Shown: positions 43,637-53,028, numbered from the stretch's first letter. The stretch: DNA of 64,000 bases from JANNRR01 sp031401675 (GCA_031401675.1 JANNRR010000112.1:1-64000), one strand, 5' to 3'. The notes: generated by a model not told the origin, from the sequence alone. Translations and numbers: made by a program.

Positions 43637-45283
43637 ATGACCGATCCCGTGTCCGATCCCATGTCCGATCCCGTGCCCAAACCCATGACGGAAACCGCCG
43701 AAGCGCGCAAAGAGCGCCAATCCAGACAAGACCGCGTCCTGATCTTCGACACCACCCTGCGCGATGGTGAACAGTCGCCCGGCGCCACGATGACCCATGC
43801 CGAAAAGCTGGAGATTGCGGCGCTCCTTGACGACATGGGCGTCGATATCATCGAGGCGGGCTTTCCCATCGCCTCGGATGGCGATTTCGAGGCGGTGTCT
43901 TCGATTGCCCGGCTTGCCCACACCTCGGTGATCTGCGGCCTTGCCCGCGCCAACTACAAGGATATCGACCGCTGCTGGGAAGCGGTGAAGCACGCCCGCC
44001 GCCCGCGCATCCACACATTCATCGGCACCTCGCCCAGCCACCGCGACATCACCAAGCTGTCGATGGATGACATGGTGACGCGCATCCACGACACCGTGAC
44101 CCATGCCCGCAACTATTGCGACAATGTGCAGTGGTCGCCGATGGATGCCACCCGCACCGAACACGATTATCTGTGCCGCGTGGTCGAAACCGCGATCAGG
44201 GCCGGGGCCAGCACGATCAACATCCCCGACACGGTCGGCTACACCGCCCCCGCCGAATCCGCCGACCTGATCCGGATGCTCTTGGACCGTGTGCCGGGGG
44301 CGGATCAGGTGATCTTTGCCACCCACTGCCACAACGACCTCGGCATGGCCACCGCCAACGCCCTTGCCGCCGTCACCGCCGGCGCGCGCCAGATCGAATG
44401 CACCATCAACGGCCTCGGTGAACGCGCCGGCAATACCGCTCTGGAAGAGGTGGTGATGGCGCTGCGGGTGCGCAACGACATCATGCCCTACCGGACCGGT
44501 ATCGACACCTCCAGGATCATGAAAGCCTCGCGCCTCGTCTCTACCGTCTCGGGCTTTCCGGTGCAGTTCAACAAGGCAATCGTCGGCAAGAACGCCTTTC
44601 TGCACGAAAGCTGCATCCATCAGGATGGCGTGCTGAAAAACGCCGAAACCTTCGAAATCATGCGCCCCGCCGATATCGGCATCACCGACACCAATCTGGT
44701 GATGGGCAAACATTCGGGTCGCGCCGCCCTGCGCTCCAAACTCGGCGACCTCGGCTATGAACTGGCGGACAACCAGTTGAACGACGTGTTCGTGCGGTTC
44801 AAGGCGCTGGCCGACCGCAAAAAGGAAATCTACGACGATGACCTGATCGCGCTGATGCAGGACGCCTCCACCAATGCGATGAACGACTACATGCAGATAA
44901 GGCATCTGCGCGTGGTCTGCGGCACCGAGGGGCCACAGACCGCCGACCTGACGATGGTGATCGGCGGGGTGGAACACAGCGTCCACGCCACCGGCGACGG
45001 CCCGGTCGATGCCTCGTTCAAGGCGGTCAAGATGCTGTTTCCGCATCAGGCCCGCCTGCAATTGTATCAAGTCCATGCCGTGACCGAAGGCACCGACGCG
45101 CAAGCCACGGTGTCGGTGCGGATGGAAGAGGATGGCAAGATCGTCACCGGCCAGTCGGCGGATACCGATACGGTGGTGGCATCAGCCAAAGCCTACGTGA
45201 ACGCGCTGAACAAGCTGATCCTGCGCCGGCAGAAATCGGCACCGGATGCCAAACAGGTGCACTACAAGGACGCCTCGGCCTGA
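43637..45283 (+). CDS. leuA: 2-isopropylmalate synthase
   Basis: First enzyme of leucine synthesis: acetyl-CoA plus 2-oxoisovalerate gives 2-isopropylmalate. At 548 aa it has an HMGL-like barrel (IFDTTLRDGEQSPGATMTHAEKLEIA; THCHNDLGMATANALAAV; NGLGERAGNTALEEVVMAL) and the C-terminal LeuA dimer/regulatory domain that binds leucine (about residues 415-535). An N-terminal tail rich in repeated DPVSDPMSDPVPKP precedes the catalytic domain. ATG at 43637 follows the leader by 78 bp. Confidence 0.97.
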   Translation: MTDPVSDPMSDPVPKPMTETAEARKERQSRQDRVLIFDTTLRDGEQSPGATMTHAEKLEIAALLDDMGVDIIEAGFPIASDGDFEAVSSIARLAHTSVICGLARANYKDIDRCWEAVKHARRPRIHTFIGTSPSHRDITKLSMDDMVTRIHDTVTHARNYCDNVQWSPMDATRTEHDYLCRVVETAIRAGASTINIPDTVGYTAPAESADLIRMLLDRVPGADQVIFATHCHNDLGMATANALAAVTAGARQIECTINGLGERAGNTALEEVVMALRVRNDIMPYRTGIDTSRIMKASRLVSTVSGFPVQFNKAIVGKNAFLHESCIHQDGVLKNAETFEIMRPADIGITDTNLVMGKHSGRAALRSKLGDLGYELADNQLNDVFVRFKALADRKKEIYDDDLIALMQDASTNAMNDYMQIRHLRVVCGTEGPQTADLTMVIGGVEHSVHATGDGPVDASFKAVKMLFPHQARLQLYQVHAVTEGTDAQATVSVRMEEDGKIVTGQSADTDTVVASAKAYVNALNKLILRRQKSAPDAKQVHYKDASA

Positions 45284-45409
45284 AAACTGCGCCCCCTTCT
45301 CTTGCCGCATCGGTACAGAAGGGGGTGCCCGCCTGCGCGGCGTCAGGCACTCTGCCCCTCCCACCAGCGCAACACCCGCAGCGCCCGCAGCGTGGCCCAC
45401 GGCGACGGC

Positions 45410-45592
45410 TGGCCCAGCCCGTACCGCCAGCTTTGGGAACAACGGCTGGGCCGGCTGGAAGCCTATGCCCAGGACCTTCGGGATCAGGAACTTCACGATC
45501 AGGAGCTTCAGGATCAGAAGCTTCAACACCAGGACCCTCAACACCACGATCCTCAAACAGCGGAGACCCGACATGCAGACAGCAACGATTGA
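45410..45592 (+). pseudogene. 3' remnant of an ArsR-type regulator gene
   Basis: In one frame this reads SPYRQLWEQRLGRLEAYAQDL followed by pentapeptide repeats (QELHD, QELQD, QKLQH) and stops at 45592, overlapping the start of the SRPBCC gene by 20 bp. ArsR regulators that sit directly in front of SRPBCC (AHSA1) genes usually end with a W..RLDRLEAYL helix and overlap the next gene in just this way. The winged-helix part is absent, so only the tail seems left, now expanded by 15-bp repeats. The assignment is tentative. Confidence 0.45.
45471..45560 (+). repeat. Six 15-bp tandem repeats
   Basis: Six consecutive 15-base units of form AGGANCTTCANGATC, more diverged at the right end. The unit is a multiple of three, so all frames give pentapeptide repeats. 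They end 12 bp before the start codon of the SRPBCC gene. Confidence 0.8.
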
Positions 45593-46079
45593 ACCTGCCG
45601 CCGCGCGCGAAGCCTCACTCAGCCGGATGATGAACGTTCCGGCAAAGTACCTGTTCCTCGCCCATTCCAAACCCGAGCATCTGAAACGCTGGTTCGGCCC
45701 GGTCGGCTATCCCGTCACCCAGTGCGAGGCCGATTTCCGCGTCGGCGGCGCGTGGCGCATGGTGATGACCGGCCCGGACGGGGTGCAGGGCCCGCCGTTC
45801 GGTGGCACCTATCTGGAGATTACGCCACACAGCCGCATCGTCTACACCAACGGCTTCGAGGATGGCACCGGCGGCGCGATGAACCTGCAGCATGCCCGCC
45901 GCATGGTGATGACGGTGACGTTCGAGGAAACCGGTGGCAAGACCAATGTGACCGTATCGATCCTGTTCGACAGCATGGCGATGAAACAGGAATTCCTTGG
46001 CATGGGGATGCTGGAAGGCATCGCCTCCGGCTTCGACCAGCTGGAAGGTGTGGCGGCGGACCTGTCCCGTCTGGGGTGA
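45573..46079 (+). CDS. SRPBCC (AHSA1/START-like) domain protein
   Basis: Protein of 168 aa. The pattern VPAKYLFLAHSKPEHLKRWFGPVGYPVTQCEADFRVGGAWRMVM, FGGTYLEITPHSRIVYTNGF and GMLEGIASGFDQLEGVAADL is typical of the AHSA1-like hydrophobic-cavity fold, often coupled with ArsR regulators. Ligand unknown. ATG at 45573 with GGAG upstream; the open frame extends further but covers the repeat tract. Confidence 0.88.
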   Translation: MQTATIEPAAAREASLSRMMNVPAKYLFLAHSKPEHLKRWFGPVGYPVTQCEADFRVGGAWRMVMTGPDGVQGPPFGGTYLEITPHSRIVYTNGFEDGTGGAMNLQHARRMVMTVTFEETGGKTNVTVSILFDSMAMKQEFLGMGMLEGIASGFDQLEGVAADLSRLG

Positions 46080-46460
46080 CGGCTACTGCCCCACCGCCAC
46101 GACGCATGGGCGACAGGGCCGCTGGCAGGCCGTGCCCCCATGCACGTTTTCCCCCGCGCAGACCGGGGGGAAGGCCGCAGCCGACACCCTCTTTCGCTTC
46201 ATCCGGCCACCGATGCCGCGCTTGCGTTTCCCCCCCACCTCTCCTTCCCGCGTTCGGTGGGGCGCATCCGGCCCGCCAGATGGCCGGGCGACCCGGCTAC
46301 TGGCCGGCAACTGGCCGGCAGTCGGATTGAACCGCACAGGATCAGTCCCGCTTGCCTGCGCGCATGCCATCTGTCCGTTCAAAGCCGGAAATGGGCCGTC
46401 TGAGGGGCGCGGGCCACCGGTCTTGCCGGTATCTCTTGCCCAAACCCGGCAGGAGCCACG
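46080..46460. other. Gene-free stretch
   Basis: The 380 bp before the methyltransferase gene show no supported frame. There are local repeats of the type ACTGGCCGGCA (about 46301-46320). It presumably holds the promoter of the following three-gene unit. Confidence 0.45.
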
Positions 46461-47090
46461 ATGCGCGCCACACTGATCGCCACGAACCGGCTGACCCGCC
46501 GGTACGACCGCGCCGCAACCGGCTGGCAACGGACGATCAACCGTCTGGGCTACGCCGCTGCCTATGCGCAGATGATGGCGCCGATCAGACCGGCTGCCCG
46601 CGTTCTGGATGCAGGCTGCGGCACCGGGTCCTTTGCGGTGGCCCTCGTCCATGCCGGCCTGACCCCGGCCAGCATCGATCTTCTGGACACTTCTTCCCGG
46701 ATGCTGGCCCGTGCCGATGCGCAATTGTCCGGCCTGCGGCAGCCGCACCGCCTGCTGCACCACGCGCTGGAGGACGCTCCGCCGCCGCACGCCTATGACC
46801 TGATCCTGTGCGCCCACCTGATCGAGCATTTCGCCGACCCCACCCACCCGCTTGGCCTCATTCACGACATGCTGATACCCGGTGGCCAGCTTGCCCTTGT
46901 CACCAGCCGCCCGCACTGGTGCACCAGTCTTGTCCGCCTGCGCTGGCACCACGCCGCCCTGCCCGCCGGCATCGTGCTCTCGGCGCTGCAGGCTGTCGGC
47001 TTCACCGATCCGCGCACCGTCACCTTCACCTCCGGCCCACCCTCCCGGATGAGCCACGGCTTCCTCGCAACCCGAAAGGCAACGACATGA
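46461..47090 (+). CDS. Class I SAM-dependent methyltransferase
   Basis: Protein of 209 aa. Motif I VLDAGCGTGSFAVAL, motif II acidic residue in IDLLDTSSRML, and motif IV YDLILCAHLIEHFADP with PGGQLALV are canonical for small-molecule methyltransferases. The substrate is unknown. The stop overlaps the next start (ATGA), forming a unit with the ABM monooxygenase and the AraC regulator. Confidence 0.9.
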   Translation: MRATLIATNRLTRRYDRAATGWQRTINRLGYAAAYAQMMAPIRPAARVLDAGCGTGSFAVALVHAGLTPASIDLLDTSSRMLARADAQLSGLRQPHRLLHHALEDAPPPHAYDLILCAHLIEHFADPTHPLGLIHDMLIPGGQLALVTSRPHWCTSLVRLRWHHAALPAGIVLSALQAVGFTDPRTVTFTSGPPSRMSHGFLATRKATT

Positions 47091-47374
47091 TCCTCAGCAC
47101 TGTCGATTTCACCGTCTTCGATACCCCGGCCACCATCGCCCTGTTCCACGCCACCGCCCCCGCCGTGCGCGCCCGCCCCGGTTGTCTGCGCTACGATATC
47201 TTTGCCGACCCGACCAGCGCGGATCGCCTGCTGATCGTGCAGAAATGGGCCGACATCGCGGCCTTCGACACCTTTCGCGCTGGCCCCGAAATGGCGGCGC
47301 AAATGGCCGGCATGGGCCCGCTGATGACGGGCGCCCCGCGATCGGTTACCATGGCGGTTCACGTTCTGGGTTGA
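47087..47374 (+). CDS. Antibiotic biosynthesis monooxygenase (ABM) domain protein
   Basis: A 95-aa ferredoxin-like fold protein: FHATAPAVRARPGCLRYDIFADPTSADRLLIVQKWADIAAFDTFRAGPEM matches ABM-family proteins (the pattern PGCLxYD...W.D..A...H), which act as cofactor-free oxygenases or heme or quinol modifiers. Start is the ATG overlapping the methyltransferase stop. Confidence 0.85.
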   Translation: MILSTVDFTVFDTPATIALFHATAPAVRARPGCLRYDIFADPTSADRLLIVQKWADIAAFDTFRAGPEMAAQMAGMGPLMTGAPRSVTMAVHVLG

Positions 47375-47378
47375 CAGA

Positions 47379-48224
47379 ATGCCCGCCAAGGCAGCCGCCA
47401 AAGTAGCCGACCGGGTAGCCGACACGCGACCCGACAAACCACCCGACCCGGTGCCGGGCCCCTTTGCCTACTGCTTTGCCCAGACTTTCGCCGCCGCCCC
47501 AGAAAGCACGGCGGTATTCGACCGTCATTACCTGCTTTACGCCGCCTCCGGCATGATGACACTGCGCGCTGGTGAAGGCCGCTGGACCCTGCTGCCATCG
47601 CGCGCCGCGTGGATTCCGGCGGGGCAAACCATAGGCTTTGCCATCCCGCGCGGCATGATGTGCTGCTCGCTCCTGTACCGCGCCGACGCCATCCCGGCCC
47701 CAGACAGGGTCACCGTCTTCCCGCTGCCGCCGCTGGCGCGCGACATGATCCTGTATTCGCGCCGCTGGGGGCAGGACACCGCCGCCACCCCCGAGGCCGA
47801 GAACTTCTTTCGCGCGCTCGCCGATCTTGCGCGGCAGGCCGCCTTGCAGCCGGGGCCAAACCTGATCCCGCACGGCAAGTCCGCCCCGGTGCGTACGGCA
47901 ATCGAACTGACCGGGCAGCGCCTCGAAACCCCGGTGACTTTCCTTGAAATAGCCGCCCTCGTCCACCTGTCCCCCCGCGCCCTGTCGCGCCGCATTGCCG
48001 CCGAAACCGGGCTCAGCTGGGGCCAGATCCTGCAACGCCAGCGTATGGCGCACGCCGCCGAATTGCTGACCCACGATACCGCCGGCGTGGCCGGGGCCGC
48101 CTTTGCCAGCGGCTACAACTCGGTCAGCGCCTTCACCACGGCCTTCCGCGCCTTCTCCGGCCAATCCCCCGCCGCCTTCCGCGCCGCCCAAAAAGGTGCG
48201 ACTACATCTCGCCGGCACCCTTGA
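47379..48224 (+). CDS. AraC-family transcriptional regulator
   Basis: Protein of 281 aa. An N-terminal cupin-like sensor (YLLYAASGMMTLRAGEGRWTLLPSRAAWIPAGQTIGFAIP) is followed by a C-terminal double helix-turn-helix (EIAALVHLSPRALSRRIAAETGLSWGQILQRQRMAHAAELL, then VAGAAFASGYNSVSAFTTAFRAFSGQSPAAFR). It starts 4 bp after the ABM gene and probably controls the unit. Its 3' end overlaps the convergent SDR gene by 23 bp. Confidence 0.93.
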   Translation: MPAKAAAKVADRVADTRPDKPPDPVPGPFAYCFAQTFAAAPESTAVFDRHYLLYAASGMMTLRAGEGRWTLLPSRAAWIPAGQTIGFAIPRGMMCCSLLYRADAIPAPDRVTVFPLPPLARDMILYSRRWGQDTAATPEAENFFRALADLARQAALQPGPNLIPHGKSAPVRTAIELTGQRLETPVTFLEIAALVHLSPRALSRRIAAETGLSWGQILQRQRMAHAAELLTHDTAGVAGAAFASGYNSVSAFTTAFRAFSGQSPAAFRAAQKGATTSRRHP

Positions 48225-48984
48225 ACTCCACGATGGCATTGGCCCCGTCCACTACCAGCATCGCGCCGTTCACGTAACTCGCTTCCTGTGAGGCCAGGAA
48301 CAGACAGGCCGCCGCCACCTCGTCCGGCCGGCCCGGTCGCCGCGACGGCGACGCATTCCCTGCCACGATCTCGCTCGGGCTCGACGATGGCGTATCGATC
48401 CACCCCGGCAGCACCGCGTTGCAGGTGATCCCGCGGCCTGCATTCTCCACCGCTGTCACCCGCGTCAGCCCGGTCAGCGCCGCCTTGCCGCTGGAATAGC
48501 CCGCCGCCCGCGGATTGGTCACCAGCGGCCCGGTGACCGAAGCCACGTTGACGATCCGCCCGTAGCCCCGCCGCTGCATGTATGGCAGCACCGCCCGCGT
48601 CACATGAAACGCCGTCGTGGCGTTCAACGCCAGATGCCGCGCCCAGACGTCATCGGCCATCGCCTCGATCCGCGCTGTCTTGAATCGGACCCCGGACTGC
48701 ACCATCCCGGCATTGTTCACCAGAATCTCCACCGCCCCCAACTGCTTCGCGACCGCCTTGACCAGCCCCGACGCCGCCTCGGGATCAGTCAGATCCGCGA
48801 TAAAGGCCGCGTGGCCCTCGCCCAACTCGTCCAACTCGGCCAGCCGGTCATGGATCCGGTCGGTGGTCGAGGTGATGGCCACCCGTGCCCCGGCGCCCGC
48901 CAATGCCCGTGCCACCGCGAAACCGATACCGCCGTGGCTGCCGCATCCGGTCACCAATGCGACGCGCCCTGATACCCCTGCCAT
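48202..48984 (-). CDS. Short-chain dehydrogenase/reductase (SDR)
   Basis: Protein of 260 aa with the classical SDR blocks: ALVTGCGSHGGIGFAVARAL, LVNNAGMV, NVASVTGPLVTNPRAAGYSSGKAALTGL (YxxxK) and the PGWIDTPS tail. NAD(P)H-dependent oxidoreductase with an unknown substrate; FabG-like. The ATG at 48984 is the family start; GGGGG lies upstream. It shares its 3' end with the AraC gene. Confidence 0.92.
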   Translation of the reverse strand: MAGVSGRVALVTGCGSHGGIGFAVARALAGAGARVAITSTTDRIHDRLAELDELGEGHAAFIADLTDPEAASGLVKAVAKQLGAVEILVNNAGMVQSGVRFKTARIEAMADDVWARHLALNATTAFHVTRAVLPYMQRRGYGRIVNVASVTGPLVTNPRAAGYSSGKAALTGLTRVTAVENAGRGITCNAVLPGWIDTPSSSPSEIVAGNASPSRRPGRPDEVAAACLFLASQEASYVNGAMLVVDGANAIVEFKGAGEM

Positions 48985-49050
48985 GGCCCACCCCCTGCCC
49001 GGAACGCCTTGATCCTGCAACGGAACCGGCAGTCTTGCCAACGGGATTCG

Positions 49051-49278
49051 TCAGTCCGCGCCCTCTTCCTGCGGCACCGTCGGGTCAAACTCCAGAATAT
49101 CCCCGGGCTGGCAATCCAGCGCGTCGCACAGGGCATTCAGCGTCGAAAACCGAACCGCCCGCGCCTTGCCGGTTTTCAGCACGGACAGATTCTGGATCGA
49201 CACCCCGACCCTGTCCGCCAATTCGCCCAGCCGCATCTTGCGCCTTGCCAGCATCACATCAAGGTTCACCCGGATCAT
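49051..49278 (-). CDS. Small XRE/Cro-CI regulator (YozG-like)
   Basis: A 75-aa helix-turn-helix protein: MIRVNLDVMLARRKMRLGELADRVGVSIQNLSVLKTGKARAVRFSTLNALCDALDCQPGDILEF matches the short HTH proteins that accompany DUF2975 membrane proteins. It follows the DUF2975 gene by 25 bp. Likely regulates its own unit through the motif array at 49877-49956. Confidence 0.92.
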   Translation of the reverse strand: MIRVNLDVMLARRKMRLGELADRVGVSIQNLSVLKTGKARAVRFSTLNALCDALDCQPGDILEFDPTVPQEEGAD

Positions 49279-49303
49279 GGCCGCAGCCCTGCGCTCTGGC
49301 GTC

Positions 49304-49849
49304 TCATATCGTCAACTCGGCATCCTGGTGCAACCGCGCCGCCATCCGCATCGCCGCCGCCATGACCATCAGCAGCAGTCCGACGCCAAGCACCGGCAGA
49401 TCAAGCGCAAAGTCGGGTATGAACACCACCATGTCGCCGGTGGCGACATAGGCGGCCATCGACAGGTTCAAAAGCAGCAGGCTTATCAGCGGATACACCG
49501 CGATTACGATCCCGATCCGGCGCAACATGCCGATCATCGGCAGCACGAACACCCGGCCACCGGCGCAGCAATGGATCACCCAGTGCGCCATCGCCAGCAG
49601 TGCCGCATAGATCGCCATCTCGATGCCGAAGGCCGACCAGAAGACCAGCTGACCTGTGGCGCTGAAATTGACCACCTGCGGCAGGCCGGCCAGACAGGCG
49701 GCCTGCTCTGGTGCCAAAGCCGCCAGCCGGGCCCTGCTGTCCAGAACCTGCATCACCAACAGCCAGATCAGGACTGGAAAACCCAACCATATCAACCAGA
49801 ATGCCCGGTCCGCCCAGATGAATATCCGCTGTGCCGCCTGATCGTTCAT
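49304..49849 (-). CDS. DUF2975 membrane protein
   Basis: Protein of 181 aa with four transmembrane helices (about residues 13-35, 68-90, 107-130, 146-168). The layout and the downstream YozG-like regulator gene are characteristic of the DUF2975 family. Function unknown; a membrane-associated signal partner for the regulator is the usual guess. Confidence 0.85.
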   Translation of the reverse strand: MNDQAAQRIFIWADRAFWLIWLGFPVLIWLLVMQVLDSRARLAALAPEQAACLAGLPQVVNFSATGQLVFWSAFGIEMAIYAALLAMAHWVIHCCAGGRVFVLPMIGMLRRIGIVIAVYPLISLLLLNLSMAAYVATGDMVVFIPDFALDLPVLGVGLLLMVMAAAMRMAARLHQDAELTI

Positions 49850-49876
49850 TTTGCCCTCTGCACCCCGAAATCATCC

Positions 49877-49956
49877 TTATCATGATTTTTTTCATGATAA
49901 ACGTGAAATTCCGCTTGCTATCACGATAAACATGTCTATTTTCACGATTATCATGA
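49877..49956. promoter_or_regulatory. Array of TCAYGATAA motifs upstream of DUF2975/XRE unit
   Basis: Five copies or near-copies of TCAYGATAA occur in 80 bp: 49877-49885 (reverse), 49892-49900, 49921-49929, 49942-49950 (one mismatch) and 49948-49956 (reverse). The first two form a perfect palindrome with a T6 centre. The block is AT-rich in a GC-rich region and lies between two divergent genes, so it probably binds the XRE regulator. Confidence 0.6.
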
Positions 49957-50003
49957 AACCGCGCCAAATCAACCCCAAAGGCGCCCCGGAACCGGAGATT
50001 GCG

Positions 50004-51833
50004 ATGATCACGTTTGACCCAACTGCCCTGACAACTTCCTTGACTGCCGAAGCAGAGATGCTGCGGGCGTCCGGCTCGGCACCCGCCACGGTCGTGCAGA
50101 TCGAACAGGGCAACCTTTCGGTCGGGGCGGCAGCCGGCGTTTCGGATCTGGCTAGCAACCGCCCCGCCGGAGCAAGCCAGACGTTCGAGATCGGCAGCCA
50201 GACCTAGATGATGACGGCGGTGGTCATCCTGCAACTGGTCGAACAGGGGCTGATCGACCTGGATGCCGCCGCCGCCGGTTATCTGCCCGCAGCCACCGTT
50301 GCCGGGATCGCCAATGCCGATACCGCAACGGTCCGGCAGCTGCTGAACATGACCTCGGGCATCGCAAACTATACCGAAGCGGTCGACGCCGGTGGCATCC
50401 CGCTGTTCATCAACGCTCTGCTCGCTCATCCCGACCAGGTGTTCGGCCCGGAACAGGCATTGGACATCGCCCGCACCATGCCGCCGGTCGGCGCGGTTGG
50501 CGACGGCTTTTTCTACACCAATACCAACTATCTGCTGCTCGGTCAGATCATCGAGGCGCAAACCGGCAAGTCCTTTGTCGAAGCCCTGCAGGACGGGATC
50601 TTCACGCCGTCGGGCATGGACAGCACCGGGCGGCAACTGGCCACCGACGACCCGCGGCTGTCAAGCTATCTGGATGACGGCACCGGCACTCTGGTTGATG
50701 TGACCCGCGCCCTTTGGGAAATGCGCGGCGAGGCCGGGATCGTCTCGACCGCTGCCGACATGATCACCTTTCTCAAGGCGCTGCTGGTCGACAAGACCCT
50801 GCTCGGGGCCGACGCACTGGCCGAAATGACCGATTTCATCGAAACCGACAGCGGCCCCGGCTTCGCCGCCTTTTTCGGGCTGGGTCTGGTCAAGGTCACG
50901 CTGGACGGCGGCCACACCTATGTCGGCTTTACCGGCGGCACGCTCGGCACCGGGTCCAGCACTTATCTGGACATGGATACCGGCACCATCGTGTCGGTTG
51001 GTGCCACCACCGATGCGCTGGATTCCGCAGCCGGCGGGCTGGCGCTGCTGCAGGCGCTGGAACAGGCGGCGGCATGGCAACCGGTGGTCGATGACGGCGG
51101 CCCGGTTCATGTCGCCTCGGGGACTGCCGCCGACCTGCGCCTCGATGTCAGCGCCGACGGTCTGGCCATTGCGCTCGGCACCGCCAGCCTGACGCTGGAG
51201 CGAACGCTTGCCGCCACCACCACCGCCAGCCTGAGCTTTGCCGATGGCTCGCTGCTGCTGGTCGGCGACAATTCCGCGACCGGCGCAGGCGATCAGCAGG
51301 GCAACAGCCTGAACATCGCCCGCGATTTCGCCGGGGCGGTTGACCGCGACAACCAGCTGATCGGCCTTGGCGGCAACGACCGGCTGACCGGCGGCACCGG
51401 CGATGACCGCTTGCTGGGCGGGGCCGGCCACGACCGGCTGCGCGGCATGGCAGGCGACGACCGGCTGATCGGCGGTGCCGGGCAGGACGTTCTGGCCGGC
51501 GGCACCGGTGCCGACCGCCTGCGCGGCGGTGCCGGGGCCGATACCTTTCAGTTCCGCACCGGCGACAGCACCGCAGCCGGGCAAGACGTGATAGTGGATT
51601 TCGAACATGGCACCGATATTTTCGACCTGGTTTCGCTGGCAATCGGCGGACCGAATAGCAGTTTTCACTGGATCGGGGCGCAAGCCTTCAGCGGAACCGC
51701 CGGCGAATTGCGCAGCGAAGCGACCGTGCAGGGCTCACTGGTGCAAACCGACGCCGACGGCAACGGCATTGCCGACCTGCAGGTGCTGGTCCGCACCGTC
51801 CAAAGCCTCGACGCTGGTGATTTTCTGCTCTGA
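50004..51833 (+). pseudogene. Beta-lactamase-fold serine hydrolase with RTX tail, interrupted by an amber codon
   Basis: ATG at 50004 with GGAG upstream. Codons 1-67 lead to FEIGSQT, then TAG (50205-50207), then MMTAVVILQLVEQGLIDLD. In class C beta-lactamase-like hydrolases this place reads SxTKxxTA.., so the stop replaces the catalytic Lys codon of SxxK. The second motif YTNTNYLLLG (YxN) is present; the third appears as GFTGGTLG, with F where H is usual. The C-terminal third has RTX repeats and ends like a type I secreted protein. No downstream frame loss is seen. Either a recent nonsense mutation or readthrough; the part from 50208 could also be translated alone but would lack the catalytic Ser. 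Confidence 0.8.
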
Positions 51834-51989
51834 ATCCGCCACAACCCGCCGCCAAAGCCAGCAAGAACGCGCCGATATCAGGGAAAGTTGTGCTTTCACC
51901 GCCTTGGCCTCCCGCCTATAAGAGCAGACGGCCCGCGACTCGGCAGAGACGCGGGCTCGTTATATTTGGCAGGATGGGAAGTCGGCAGG

Positions 51990-53027
51990 ATGTTTGGTTT
52001 ATCGGGTCTGTTCTCGTCGGATATGGCGATCGACCTTGGCACGGCGAACACGCTGGTTTACGTTAAGGGCCGCGGCATCATCCTGAACGAACCCTCGGTG
52101 GTGGCCTATCACGTCAAGGACGGCAAGAAACAGGTTCTGGCGGTGGGCGAGGATGCCAAGCTGATGCTTGGCCGCACCCCCGGCTCCATCGAAGCCATCC
52201 GCCCGATGCGCGACGGTGTGATTGCCGATTTCGACGTCGCCGAGGAAATGATCAAGCATTTCATCCGCAAGGTCCACCGGCGCACCACCTTTTCCAAGCC
52301 GAAAATCATCGTCTGCGTCCCCTACGGTGCCACCCCGGTGGAAAAACGCGCCATACGCCAATCGGTCCTGTCCGCGGGCGCAAGACGCGCTGGCCTGATT
52401 GCGGAACCCATCGCGGCGGCCATCGGTGCTGGCATGCCGATCACCGACCCCACCGGCAACATGGTGGTGGACATCGGCGGCGGCACCACCGAGGTTGCCG
52501 TGCTCAGCCTTGGCGACATCGTCTATGCCCGTTCGGTCCGCGTCGGCGGCGACCGCATGGACGAGGCGATCATCAGCTACCTGCGCCGCCAGCATAACCT
52601 CTTGATCGGCGAATCCACCGCCGAGCGCATCAAGACCTCGATCGGCACCGCCCGGATGCCCGATGACGGGCGCGGCGCCTCGATGATGATCCGGGGCCGC
52701 GATCTGTTGAACGGCGTCCCGAAAGAGACCGAGATCAATCAGGCCCAGGTCGCCGAAGCCCTGGCCGAACCGGTGCAGCAGATCTGCGAAGCGGTGATGA
52801 CCGCCCTGGAAGCCACGCCGCCCGACCTTGCCGCCGACATCGTCGACCGGGGTGTGATGCTGACGGGGGGTGGCGCGCTGCTGGGCGAACTTGACCTCGC
52901 CTTGCGCGAACAAACCGGCCTGTCGATCTCGGTCGCCGACGAGCCCTTGAACTGCGTGGCGCTTGGCACCGGCAAGGCGCTGGAGTTTGAAAAGCAACTG
53001 CGTCATGTCATAGATTATGACAGCTGA
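51990..53027 (+). CDS. mreB: Rod shape-determining protein MreB
   Basis: Actin-like cytoskeletal ATPase, 345 aa. Blocks: MAIDLGTANTLVYVKGRGIILNEPSVVA (phosphate 1), NMVVDIGGGTTEVAVLSLGDIV (phosphate 2), LIAEPIAAAIGAG, and GVMLTGGGALLGELDLAL (adenosine). It directs lateral wall synthesis along with MreC, MreD, PBP2 and RodA downstream. The ATG at 51990 is the standard start; the upstream extension is spurious. Confidence 0.98.
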   Translation: MFGLSGLFSSDMAIDLGTANTLVYVKGRGIILNEPSVVAYHVKDGKKQVLAVGEDAKLMLGRTPGSIEAIRPMRDGVIADFDVAEEMIKHFIRKVHRRTTFSKPKIIVCVPYGATPVEKRAIRQSVLSAGARRAGLIAEPIAAAIGAGMPITDPTGNMVVDIGGGTTEVAVLSLGDIVYARSVRVGGDRMDEAIISYLRRQHNLLIGESTAERIKTSIGTARMPDDGRGASMMIRGRDLLNGVPKETEINQAQVAEALAEPVQQICEAVMTALEATPPDLAADIVDRGVMLTGGGALLGELDLALREQTGLSISVADEPLNCVALGTGKALEFEKQLRHVIDYDS

Positions 53028-53028
53028 C

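Noticed and set aside
45182..45670. Minus strand frame with Leu/Val/Ile-rich pentapeptide repeats that looks like a membrane or zipper segment
   Set aside because: The pattern is simply the reverse reading of the 15-bp repeats, and the frame lies over leuA and SRPBCC coding sequence without a ribosome site.
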